A program made the position numbers and the translations under genes. Under the pieces are notes generated by a model. That model did not search any database and was not told the origin of the DNA. It saw only the letters and a program-made list of their open reading frames with translations. This document shows, piece after piece, positions 1-9,470 of a stretch of 64,000 bases of DNA; the stretch's first letter is position 1; the number at the start of each line of letters is the position of its first letter. Source of the DNA: Cryptomeria japonica (taxonomy: Eukaryota > Streptophyta > Pinopsida > Cupressales > Cupressaceae); NCBI RefSeq assembly GCF_030272615.1, contig NC_081408.1, positions 203,877,113-203,941,112 on the forward strand, written 5' to 3'.

Positions 1-2
1 TT

Positions 3-647
3 GCTCCTAACTGTAATATAGACAATAAAGATTCTTTAGGACAACTTGATACTTTGTGTAAATATATCATACAGAACATTGAGAAAACAAAGGAAGAGAC
101 GTTGAAGGATAAATTCAAAATTGAAAAACAAAGATTATTTGATGACCAGATAAAGAAGTGTACCAGGGATTTTGACACACTTCTACTGGAACTGTGTAAC
201 TTATTGAAAGAGTACAAAACTCTGTACAAAGACACCTGTAAGACAAACTTTTTGACTGTAGACATAGATAAGAAAATAAGCAAGGTACAGGATGAAATTA
301 ATAAACTTGCTAATAATTTTGTTAACTCACCTAATACATTATCAGTTTTTGAGAAAAAGATAACAAATTTTAAGGAATAATTACTTAAATTAGAAAGAGA
401 AAAGGAGAGAATAGTGAATAAGGCAAAGCATCTAAGATTAAAACTAAGTCCAAGATTGGACTATCTAGCATCATTGCGGAAGGAAATATCTGAGGCACTA
501 ATACAGGGACAGAAAACACTGATAGAGCATTTGCAGCATCTCACCGGTATAGCTAAAAGAACAGAGACAACAATAAGAGACAGTAAAAAGTTTATGGAGA
601 GTATAGACTTGATTTTGGGAGATCTATTTCAAATTGTAACTATCTAG
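3..647 (+). pseudogene. C-terminal part of retrotransposon 'cargo' protein (F copy)
   Basis: The frame is open from the left edge to a TAG at 645-647, broken once by an in-frame TAA at 378-380, giving about 214 codons. The product is charged and helical, with long stretches that look like coiled coil (for example LLLELCNLLKEYKTLYK and IDKKISKVQDEINKLANNF). I recognise no enzymatic motif. It is homologous to the decayed C-terminus of the large frame in element A: F reads KAKHLRLKLSPRLDYLASL where A reads RARSLRVLMNPSQLDSLSV after one frameshift. Its place just before the PPT shows that this protein, not RNase H, ends the coding part of the element. Function unknown; it could be a structural or nucleic-acid-binding accessory. 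Confidence 0.7.
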
Positions 648-861
648 TTACAAGGTTGAAACTACAAACTCTACTGACATCTTAACAACCTTTGTCATTG
701 ATGCCAAAGGGGGAGTAGTGGTATGAGAAAATTCAATATCATAGGAATCATATGCTCAGGGGGAGCACACATTTTTGGTAACATTTTTTTTGGACTTCAC
801 ATTTTTGGATACACTTTGGATATTTCTCATGAGTGTTGCCATCAATGCCAAAGGGGGAGAT
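648..861 (+). other. 3' non-coding region with repeated polypurine tracts (F)
   Basis: Three purine clusters of the type AAAGGGGGAG or CAGGGGGAG lie at about 704-716, 757-765 and 849-861. The last abuts the LTR start and is the probable primer for plus-strand DNA synthesis. Upstream clusters of the same type recur before the 3' LTRs of G, D, E, N and C, so the arrangement is shared among families. Confidence 0.7.
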
Positions 862-926
862 TGTTGGCATATGCACACTCCAATGAGACATTGTAGGTGA
901 TTGAAGGTTTTGTCATTGATGGCAAC
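835..926 (+). other. Inverted repeat bracketing the PPT and LTR start (F)
   Basis: GTTGCCATCAATGCCAAA at 835-852 is complementary at 17 of 18 positions to TTTGTCATTGATGGCAAC at 909-926. The PPT and the first 47 bases of the LTR lie in the loop. In genomic RNA this fold can form only at the 3' end, because the second arm lies in U3, which is absent from the RNA 5' end. Equivalent arms are visible in D, G, N, B and E. Confidence 0.6.
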
Positions 927-1652
927 CTTACAATCCTATGGCATCGGCAAGGCATTACACCGGCATCAGCAGAACACACTCTACACCAACACTCAGAACA
1001 CTGGCACCGGTACAGAGAAAGGAAGCACACGGGGACATAGGCCGATAGGATTTTTGTTGTATTACATTTTGTTTATTATTGTAAAAACCTTGTAAGCCGA
1101 CTTGATATCATTGTAAAATGACTTATATATATAGGAATTCATTGTAGGACATTTTTATAAGTAAAAAGGAGAAAAAGATTAGGTAGACCTATTATGTGAA
1201 ATATAGGTTAAGGGGTATATGTAAAGAACAGAGTAGAAACCGGTACTAAATCTGGCGTTGAAGATGTTGTTGTAAAGCAGTACAAGTTATTGGATTTTTA
1301 TAATCCACATTGTAAGTAAGTGAGACTTCCCATTTGAGCAGTGAGCTCTAGGCACTTGGCCTTCCTGCATGTACAGGCCTCTATTGTGAGTAATATTCTC
1401 GTACTGGCCAGTAAGTGAATATTGTGGGTCACAAATCCCACTGAGGTTTTTCCCACACCGGGTTTCCTCATTAAATCCTTGTGTTATGTTATGATTTTCA
1501 TGTGGATGTTTTTAATTCTATGTATTTCATTATTTTTTGCATACCAGTACACTGTTATAATAAGTTCTGCATGTTCTAAGTTGAGAAATTCTAATTATTG
1601 GTTAGATATTGATTCACCCCCCCCCCTCTTAGTATATGTGAGTTTCCTAACA
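862..1652 (+). repeat. 3' LTR of element F
   Basis: Starts TGTTGGCATATG directly after the PPT and ends CCTAACA. It has a TATA box, a GCCGAC motif at 1096-1101, the block common to copia LTRs here (GGTTTTTCCCACACCGGG near 1445) and the C-tract motif GATTCACCCCCCCCC near 1611 close to its 3' end. Length 791 bp. The right flank GTTAC is the likely target duplication; its partner lies outside the window. Confidence 0.85.
1123..1134 (+). promoter_or_regulatory. TATA box of F LTR
   Basis: TTATATATATAGG-like sequence about 260 bases into the LTR and about 25 bases after a GCCGAC motif. This is the expected position for the U3/R boundary promoter. Confidence 0.5.
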
Positions 1653-1715
1653 GTTACCATGTTGCCATCAATAAAAACATAGTGAAACCAACTAATTGAG
1701 TGTCAATTTCCATCA
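1653..1715 (-). repeat. Remnant of A's 3' LTR (5'-end part)
   Basis: Matches the last 60 or so plus-strand bases of the A LTR at 6718-7655, sharing GAAACCAAC.AATTGAGTGTC and the final CCAACA (here CCATCA). The rest of this LTR was separated by the insertion of F and lies beyond the left edge. Confidence 0.75.
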
Positions 1716-1732
1716 ATTTCCCACTTTGGCAT
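1716..1732 (-). other. Polypurine tract of A
   Basis: The minus strand reads ATGCCAAAGTGGGAAAT directly before the LTR, a mutated form of the usual ATGCCAAAGGGGGAGAT. Confidence 0.6.
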
Positions 1733-1989
1733 TTATGGAAACACTCGTGTGAAAAAGGATCATGGTTTCATCTGCCAGTTTCATCCTACCTGCTCCCCCT
1801 AAGCTAAATATTCATCATTAATACAAAATACTCTATATTCCCCCTAATGTATACAACTCCCTCTTTTTATTTTTCACATCTATATCACTCCCCCTTTTAC
1901 ATGAGTGCCATCAAAATTTCAAAAAGAATGCCAAAGATCCAAAACCAGGATGAAGACTATATAATGTTCAATATCCAAAATATATCTTA
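1733..1989 (-). other. 3' non-coding part of A with decayed purine tracts
   Basis: On the plus strand, repeated CTCCCCCT and CCCCCTAA clusters appear (about 1793-1800, 1840-1846, 1887-1894), the complements of the extra PPT-like tracts seen before other 3' LTRs. No reading frame is recognised. Confidence 0.5.
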
Positions 1990-4900
1990 CCGGAGCTTAA
2001 TATATTTGAAAATATCTGGGCATTCTTTCTCCAAAAGCTCGAGATAAGTATTTGAACCAGATTTGAAAGTGCCAAAAAATAGATACCAATCCATTGAGCA
2101 TATGGGCAAATGACTCTTTCTCATCTAGCTCTGTCAGTGTGGGCTTTCCAATCATATCTATACACTCTTTCTTATGTACACTGAGTGAATCCAACTGGGA
2201 TTCATCAAAACTCTAAGACTTCTGGCTCTTCTTATGATTTTGTCTGTTTCTTTCTCAAGAGAAGAAACTTAGGCTTCCAAAACCAAAAATTGACCATCAA
2301 TGGATGTAGTCAGTTAATTCAATCCATCAAAATAATTAGCTATACTTGCAATTTTCTCACAGAATTCCTTAATATTCTTATTCAAATTAAATGTAAGAGC
2401 ATCTATGTTACAACAAACTGTAAATATTTGTACACTACTTCAAAGAATTATCTATCAATCTCAATTTCTCATAATTTCCTTTCTCTCAGACTCAATCATC
2501 TAATCGAATGTAGATCTTTTAGCCTGTGTGAACCTCTCCAGCACTTGTCAGTTTCAAATCTTCTGCAAAGATTGAAAATCCATTGAAATGTGCTTTGTAA
2601 CTGTCTTAAGCTTACAAGATGGGCTCGCTTCTCTATCAATCTTACACTCCAAGACTAGTCTATGCAAAAAAGTGATAGACTGACCAATAATCCCTTTATC
2701 CATAGATCCCTCCTTCATCAATTTCTGTGCAATCATCATCATGAGTTCAGTAGGACTCATCTTGGTTATGTTTTTATTTTCAATGTGCAAGGTGTCAATT
2801 GACAACAATGATGGACTCACTGTCATTTCCTTGGCTGATTCCTCTTTCCTTTCCTCTGATAATTTATCCTTTACTATTTCCTCACTTGCACCAGTGGCTT
2901 CACCACTTGGTGCAATCTTTGTAACTACTGGTTCCTCTCTAGGAATTGTAACCTTATTTTGTACATTTGTATCTAGAGTATTGTTGTCCTCAACATTAGT
3001 ATCCATTAAATTATCAACCTTTGTTGGTATTGCAAGCTTTGCATGTATATTTGTATCTACCAGGGGCTTAATTTACACTATCTTAATGTTTTTCAAAATT
3101 GAGGGTGAGGTACCCATAATTCCCTTTCCTTTTCCTTGAACCGGGGTGTTTGCAGTATCTATTTTTTATTCTGATGAACTAAAGAAACCATGGTTCTCTT
3201 CAAATAATTTATCCCATGCTTTGTGGGTCTCCTTGATTATCTCATTTACCCTTCCTAACATAAGTCTAGTTATTCTATGTTTGTTGTTAAAGGTTTTTCT
3301 ATCTACAACCTCAAGTGTCCTTTCCATCTCCTCTCGAGTAATAGAAACACAAACAGATAACAACTCTTGAAGTTTTATGTTCTTGTCTTCTTGCATTGCT
3401 GATAGTCTCCTAGCATCTAACATGTCATACAACTCTGCCAGTATTTGATCTTCAATTTCTATCAAGGCTTTCTTATAAATATCCAAATATAACAATACTG
3501 CTTCCTCTACCTCTCTTTGTTCATCATTATCTAAATGATCATAGTAAAACTATATATTCTTTAACATGCCATCCTTAGTGATTTCATCTACTAACTCTGC
3601 ACAAGTTTTTGGTGGAATAATAGTTACATTACCAGATTGAATTGTTGTATCAATATCATTCTTCTTCTTCCTTTTTGTAGTACTAGATGGAGCTGAAGGT
3701 GTTGCTTTTGGTTCTTGCTTTTGTGTTGGTAATTTGAATGTAACTTTCCTAACTGGTTTCTTTTTAGCCTCTACCTTGGTTTCCTTTGTTATCTTCCTTA
3801 TAACCCTTTTGAAATCCAGGGGTGTGTCATCCTCAGATGTAGATTCTATTGTAATAGACTCAATGGATACTTCTGGTTCTTTCCTCTTCCCACCTTTCTT
3901 CAGGACAACATCAATCAATTCTTTGATATCCTACGAGACCTTTTCTACAAACTTGCTTGCCTTTTCTTCCCACTTCTCTCTCTTCTTCTGATTGAAATCA
4001 ATTTCAACCTCTTGTGTCTTCTACTTTGCATGTTTTGCAGTACCGCAGGGCTTCTCAGCTTCATCAATAGGTGTATCAATCAACATTTTTGCATAAGCAT
4101 CTAGAATCTGTTCATCAACTTCATAACCCATTTCCTCAATCCAGATCTTTCAAGGTTTGACCACTTCCATAAGTGTTTCATCTTTCTTCACCATGAAGCA
4201 TATATCAATTGAGTATTTTTCAACAATGTGCTTAGGAAACCTTTCTCTAGATTTCATAGCTTTTTGGAATTCTTTAAAATATCCCCATACTTTGTCATCT
4301 CTTTGACTGCCTAATGTAGCAATTGACTATTTCAGTTGCCTCCCTACCAGGATATCAAATGCCCATTGCCTTTTCCCAAAACCTAGAGTTTCATTCATTA
4401 AAAATAGCATTAAACAGATAATTAAATTTCCATAGCGGAAAGTCCCTTTCTTTTCTCCTTTAATTTTTCCTAGGTTTATCAACAATTCATCCAACATCCA
4501 ACTAGATAGATCTAATCTCTCATTTTCTCTCATCATTTTGTAAGCTGCAAAAATGCAGGAGCTAGAAATAGAATTCAGTTAGTTTGACTAAGTTACCTTA
4601 TAATCGATGACCATGCTATTGAATTTGATGTCAGTGTCGGTAATAGTGTTGATTCTCATGGATCTCCTATCTGTTGTTGTGTGGGTGATTTTATTTACAT
4701 AATCATGAGGAAACTTCTTATCTAGACACTACCCATCCTGTGATAAATTGGTGAGTGCTCTAATGGCCTCCTTTGTAATCTTGTATGGTCTATCCAACTA
4801 GATAAACTCTCCATCTACTCTGCTCAGAACATACCTAACAATTTCATCATTGAATTCCAAAATGTCTAGAATGTCGATAAACCCTAAGTCTTCAATGTGC

Positions 4901-5180
4901 TCGTATTTAGGTTTGATCTTTCCAGAATCTCCCATTTCCAGAATCTCCCATTAGCTCTCTCATGTACATGCCCTTTATATTAGATGTCCCGAAATCCTCA
5001 ATGTGACAGTGTATGTATGCCCTAACATCTTGAACATACACAACTCCTTCTGGAACATGGGAAAATGCTCCAACTGAGTCATCCAGGATGGCCACATGTG
5101 GATATCACTTGAAAGTTGGCCTGGGACAGTCCTTTACCTCAACAACAGTCGGGTTTGCAACAAAGATAGGAATAGATGAT
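1990..5180 (-). pseudogene. Large non-pol 'cargo' protein of element A
   Basis: A frame of roughly 1000 codons broken by scattered single stops and a few frameshifts. From N to C: a segment at 5095-4907 with VGAFSHVPEGVVYVQDVRAY; a hydrophobic block at 4536-4327 with KKGTFRYGNLIICLMLFLMN; a basic Pro/Ser/Thr-rich linker at 3918-3550 with KKKPVRK and KRKKK that could be nuclear-localisation signals; a helical coiled-coil segment at 3495-3166; an acidic linker and helical part at 3006-2554; and a C-terminus at about 2450-1997 homologous to the F frame. I know no family that clearly fits. It replaces pol between gag and the 3' LTR. It may be a captured host gene or a structural cargo frame; neither can be decided here. 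Confidence 0.6.
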
Positions 5181-5654
5181 TATCCCACTTCCATGACTAA
5201 ATATAAGTACTTGTTAATTGCTGCTAATGAAACCCTAACAAACTCTTTTAGTCATCGGTGAAATCGCTCAAGAAAATATCCGATTGCTCTAAATCGCCTT
5301 TGTCGCTCTGAATGCAAGGTGATAAAAAAGGAAGTGGATTCAATGTTATATCCTTTAAGAAAAACCCTAATCTGTCATTGATATAAATGACTTTTGGTGA
5401 AAGATACTAGATCTCTTTTAAACATCTCTATGCTGAATAAGCATTTCCAATGTCTAGAACATCTTTTAGAACCTCTTCTTGAGGCATATGCTATATCTTC
5501 ATGAATTTGGCCTACCCTTAAGGCATCTGCCTTAGTTACCAAATGAGCTACCTACCGGTATAGAAGCAACCTCCTCTGCTAGATAAGTAATCGATGCATT
5601 CCTAGCTACTGATTGTTCTTCAGTCTTCCTAACCCATCTCTGGGTGTGATCTTG
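5181..5654 (-). other. Decayed coding stretch between gag and cargo frame (A)
   Basis: Short minus-strand coding pieces with many stops join the knuckle region to the cargo frame. I see no DSG protease motif, no HHCC finger and no integrase or RT signature, so pol seems absent rather than merely decayed. Confidence 0.4.
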
Positions 5655-6676
5655 CTAGATTTCATTAACCTTCTCTTTTCCTTTCTCATTTGATCCTCTA
5701 TTACCAACTAGTGGATTTAAGCTTCTATAGAATTTAGCAATATGGCCAACCTTATTACATGCATAACATGTAACATTATTCTTTTTAATTGATTTGCTAA
5801 AACCAGTATAATTATTTGACCTACACTGATTAGCCCTATGTCCAAATTTTCCACATGCATAGAATTTAACATTCATTTTGCAATCTTCTGTCTTATGACC
5901 ATTCTTGTTACATTTAGAACATTGACCGAGAGCAAAATCAGGGTTCTAATTAGCTCTGTTTCTATGTTGCATAGCCATGTGACCAAATTTATTGCAAACA
6001 AAGCATCTACCATTAAATTTATAAGCAATAAACTTCCTTACCAGTGCCTTATGGTTTTGATATTCATTATTAGTATAGGAACTCTGTCATTGCTCAAATC
6101 CAAGTCCACTGGAATCTCCATTATGCCTTTTTCTCTTCAATAACTCATCTAGCTATGTTGAACTAATCTTGAATTTTTCTTTATAATCACTTGCAGTAGT
6201 TAGATCATCTCTCAGAACTATCATTTTTCTATCAAGCTCTTCTTCATTACTCTGGGATTGTACTAAATTAGTTCTCAACATATCATTCTCATGAACCAAC
6301 CTACCACATTCTTCAAATTTATTCTTAAGAGATACAACAAGATTTTCTTCCTTTTTATTTTGATCCTCTCCTTAGACATTCTCATGGTTATAGCTTGCAT
6401 TTCATTTCTCATAACCATGTTCTCCTGACTCAATTTCTCAAACTATTTCTTAAGTGCATCTTTCTCTTCATCATCCTAATTTTGCAAAAGTTCGTTCCTC
6501 CTAGCTTGAACATATGCTAGCCTCTTCTGTAGGAAAATAATGAATTCCTGAGTAGAATTCAATTCATTTTGTAGCTTTAAGTTCTTCATCCTTTCATCAT
6601 CATAATCTTCAAGTGTCATCTCAAGTTGCTTTTCCAAACCTATATCCATGGATTTCTGATTCAGGATCTCCCTCAA
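5655..6676 (-). pseudogene. Gag-like protein with coiled coil and four zinc knuckles (A)
   Basis: Minus strand. The N-terminal half (6676 to about 6100) is a long charged coiled coil, starting near NQKSMDIGLEKQLEMTLEDY and passing through EDQNKKEENLVVSLKNKFEE. A copia-gag-like tail with LDELLKRKRHNGDSSGLGFE follows. Four knuckles then lie at 6005-5727: CFVCNKFGHMAMQH, CSKCNKNGHKTEDC, FYACGKFGHRANQC and CYACNKVGHIAKFY. Only the second keeps all of CX2CX4HX4C; each of the others has lost one cysteine. The usual N-terminal UBN2-type capsid domain is missing: the coiled coil begins within about 30 bases of the point where related elements have the gag ATG. Likely role: RNA binding and particle assembly. 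Confidence 0.7.
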
Positions 6677-6702
6677 GCTGTTAAACTTCCTTCAAGGCAC
6701 AA

Positions 6703-6715
6703 GCCTCTGATACCA
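6703..6715 (-). other. Primer binding site of A (tRNA-iMet type)
   Basis: The minus strand reads TGGTATCAGAGGC three bases after the LTR end, the plant copia primer site complementary to the 3' end of initiator methionine tRNA. The following leader GAAGTTTAACAGCTTGAGG is nearly the same as in G. Confidence 0.85.
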
Positions 6716-6717
6716 AT

Positions 6718-7655
6718 TGTTGGAATCCAAGAACACTAAGAGAGGGGGGTGAATCAATGTTCTACCAATATTATCAATTTTAATCATATTAAAACATGCA
6801 TATACCAACCGATATACCGGTACATAAAGAATTGAAAGAAGTAAAGCAACCAATAAGACAATCACATAAATAAGAACCATAACACACTAAATTATATGTG
6901 GAAAACCTCAAAGAGGAAAAGCCATGGTGGGATTTGTGACCCATAATATCAATTAACTAGCTATATGAAAAGATATTATAAAATATAGGGGCCTGCACTT
7001 GTAGGAAGGCTTACAGCCTAAAGCAAGCTGATCAATCACAAAAGGAGCCTCACTGACTATGAATAAATCTAGACTACAATCCAGAGAAATGAGTGAACTT
7101 CTAAGATAGCATCTTCTATGCTAGAATACAGTTTCAATTAAGCTCTGTATGTTCTGGTCTGAAACCCTAAACCTTTTACCAGAATAACCCTTACATAAAT
7201 ATCCTCACATACATGATCTCTCTGATATATTTCACACCATATCACATCCACATAGCCATATATCCATCACTACATAAAAATGATCTAATTCAACTAACCT
7301 ATATACCCTGTACAATTTATCATTCCTTATGTCGACTTACAAAGATGATTACAATATCAATATATATGTCGTCTAGATAACATAAATACATGAATATCAA
7401 AAATAATTTCTAATGGCGGATCCAAAAGATGTCAGCCTCCAATACCGATAACCTAATTCTAAACCATGTCGGCTTGTATTTCTGGTAACCTAAGAATTCC
7501 TTTCAACTTTCTGGTGTCGGTGTCGGTGTCGATGTAGTGTTTGTGAGGTGCCTTCTAGTACACAAGTGAACCAAAACATGAAGCTGAAATAATCTACCAT
7601 GTGGCCATCAATGACAACATAGTGAAACCAACCAATTGAGTGTCAATTGCCAACA
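6718..7655 (-). repeat. 5' LTR of element A
   Basis: 938 bp. The minus strand begins TGTTGGCAATTGACAC and ends CCAACA. It holds a TATA box (plus-strand CTATATACCC at 7299-7309), a GCCGAC motif at 7473-7468, the conserved GGATTTTCC-like block near 6900 and the G-tract motif AGAGAGGGGGGTGAATCA at about 6738. Right-hand target duplication probably AGATC (7656-7660), inside B's LTR. Confidence 0.85.
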
Positions 7656-7769
7656 AGATCAACTCTTTGCAATCATGGGATTACCAAAACAATTCTCAGT
7701 AACACCAAAACATAGGAATATGTTGACTTAAATGATAACAACGTATTCTAGCAGCATCAATATCCAACA
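7656..7769 (-). repeat. 3' LTR remnant of B
   Basis: The minus strand starts TGTTGGATATTGATGCTGCT and matches the start of the N LTR at 46502 (TATTGGATATTG...GCTGCTAGGATA...TCAACATATTCC). So B and N belong to one LTR family. The remainder was displaced by A. Confidence 0.75.
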
Positions 7770-8130
7770 ATTTGACCATTTGGCATTGATGGCAACATAT
7801 GAATGTGCAAAAAAATTAATGCAAAGGAATAAATCACCATCAGCAAAGTCCAATTGACTCCCCCTAATATTAGGCACATAAAGCTCCAAAGGTAAGGCGA
7901 ATTTTCACATGTCACACTCTTCTCTCCCCCTTTGATAGTAATGCCAAAGACAAAAATGTAAATCATGTTTTTCTCCCTCTAAGAAGGACAATCTCTCCCC
8001 TTTAGGATAAAGTCACAATTGAATATCTGAACCACACACTAACTACTTCGGCTGAGTAGCAACACCAATTCATCAACCCAAATAAGAAGATAAGATTGTG
8101 AAGTCCACCAGATTGATGCATCTCAATGCA
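7770..8130 (-). other. PPT and 3' non-coding region of B
   Basis: The PPT next to the LTR is decayed (minus-strand ATGCCAAATGGTCAAAT). Further purine tracts appear as plus-strand CTCCCCCTAAT (7858-7868), CTCTCCCCCTTT (7923-7934) and CTCTCCCCTTTAGG. ATTTGGCATTGATGGCAAC is the internal arm of the PPT-bracketing inverted repeat; its partner lies at about 7718-7740. Confidence 0.55.
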
Positions 8131-9470
8131 CCTAGTTCTCATTAGGAAGGGTAGAGACCTCTAACTTGTTTCTCAAAAATAGAAATGTATTTATAGGTAA
8201 AGGATTAGTAAAAATATCTACAATTTGATCCTCTATAGATATATACTACAAATTTACTTCTTTATCACTAACTTTCTCCCTCAAGAAGTGACACTTAATT
8301 GATATATGCTTTATTTTAGAATACAATACCGGATTCTTGGAAATATTAATAGAACTTCAATTGTCACAATAAATAATTGTAGGCTCATCATACACAACTC
8401 TAATATCTTTTGAGATTTGTTTCATCCAAACTACTTGGGTATAGTTGCTAGTAGCATCAATGTATTCAGCTTCAGGAGTAGATAGAGATATAGCATCCTG
8501 TTCATTTTAATTTTTTTAGGCAAAAGTGGGAAGCCACATATAAATATATATAAATAATAATATTGATTCAAGAGCTCAATAGGGAAAGAACCAAGAAGAA
8601 AACCCTATATCCTTGCTCAAATACAAAGGAGAAAGAAAAAATAGAGCTATAAGGAACCCCTGCAAACCTCATAAAGGCCACATATGAGAATAATGGAACA
8701 TGATAAACTAAGAGAAATCCTAGAATCGACCCTGACAACTGGTTATCAATGAACTTGATAAAGTTGTGAGGGAATGCTTGAACATTTTACACCTACCATC
8801 AGTAGTGCCCAAAGAGAATATTCAAGCACTTGTAACTTGCAGAAAGATGAACACAACTGATTGAATTATTATGAAACTATAATACCGGTACAAAATTATC
8901 ATAGCCACCAAAACTAAAACTAGTTACCACAGAGACTCCTTTACCGATACAACAAAATCACCACCACCAAAACTGATACCGGATACCAAAAAAACTAGCA
9001 CTTGCTACCGGTGAAGATGTGAAACCAGAACACTAACGATACTAGATAGCAAGAGGGAGTATCAAACCACAGAGGAAAAAGTAAATAAAAACCTGGTTAT
9101 GTTATCGGAGCATTAAATACCAGAATGCAGATGTAACCGGATATGTATACCAGGAAGAACCGTTATGCAAACTAATTTAATTAATTTACAGGAGTGCTCA
9201 CAAAACCGGTTATATAGAGCTGAAATAAAAAATGTCTCCCATACCAGTACTGCAAGGACTTAATGAGTATTTATAACACATAGAAAGAAGAACGCATCAT
9301 GTTTCTTACTTGCCTATGAAACCAACTTCTTCCCCCAAAATCAAGCTCCACTAGTAGTTCTTTTTTGATCATCTACATCACCTACCCAATTAGCATCAGT
9401 ATAGGCACATAGCATGAAATCATCATTCTTTGGATACCATAAGCCATAGGTAACAATCCCCTTCTAGTAT
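8131..9470 (-). pseudogene. RNase H domain of B (split by Q)
   Basis: The minus strand encodes the copia RNase H C-terminal half: AISLSTPEAEYIDATSNYTQ and VVWMKQI, then a CDN-containing region near 8380 and the tail after it. The N-terminal piece with LVS and SKK lies at 9299-9400, followed upstream by the YTDANWVGDVDD-type segment near 9390. Insertion Q separates the two at 8498-9293. RNase H would remove the genomic RNA during reverse transcription. The frame is broken. Confidence 0.75.
8498..9293 (-). mobile_element. Insertion Q: unclassified 796-bp element with 5-bp duplication
   Basis: It splits B's RNase H frame and is flanked by GCATC at 8493-8497 and 9294-9298; removing it restores SKK...AISLST. 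It shows no primer site, PPT or G-tract motif. Read on the minus strand it ends GCCTAAAAAAATTAAAATG, an A-rich end that may be the tail of a non-LTR element, and it starts with GTGTTATAAATACTC, a possible TATA region. It contains several ACCGGTA-type motifs like the LTRs nearby. Class uncertain: truncated non-LTR element or small non-autonomous LTR element. Confidence 0.5.

Larger units (their letters stand above)
1..1652 (+). mobile_element. Element F: 3' end of a non-autonomous copia-like retrotransposon
   Basis: Only the downstream part is in the window; the element runs off the left edge. In order it shows the end of a coiled-coil reading frame, a non-coding stretch with three purine-rich tracts, a polypurine tract (PPT) and a complete 3' LTR. 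No reverse transcriptase or RNase H precedes the PPT, where an autonomous copia element would have RNase H, so the copy looks non-autonomous. It lies inside the 3' LTR of element A, whose sequence resumes at 1653. Confidence 0.75.
1653..7655 (-). mobile_element. Element A: copia-like element with gag and large cargo frame, no pol
   Basis: Read on the minus strand: 5' LTR (7655-6718), primer site (6715-6703), gag-like coiled coil and four zinc knuckles, a long non-pol frame, PPT, and a 63-bp remnant of the 3' LTR cut by F. No protease, integrase, RT or RNase H motif appears in about 5 kb of interior, so it needs enzymes from another element. It is inserted in the 3' LTR of B, whose sequence starts again at 7656. 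Confidence 0.8.

Noticed and set aside
2185-3370. Plus-strand hydrophobic frames resembling membrane proteins
   Set aside because: They are antisense to the charged helical cargo protein of A; Lys/Glu codons read as Phe/Leu/Ser on the other strand.
6703-6715. A tRNA-Met gene
   Set aside because: Only the 12-13 bases of the primer binding site match; no cloverleaf can be drawn from the flanks.
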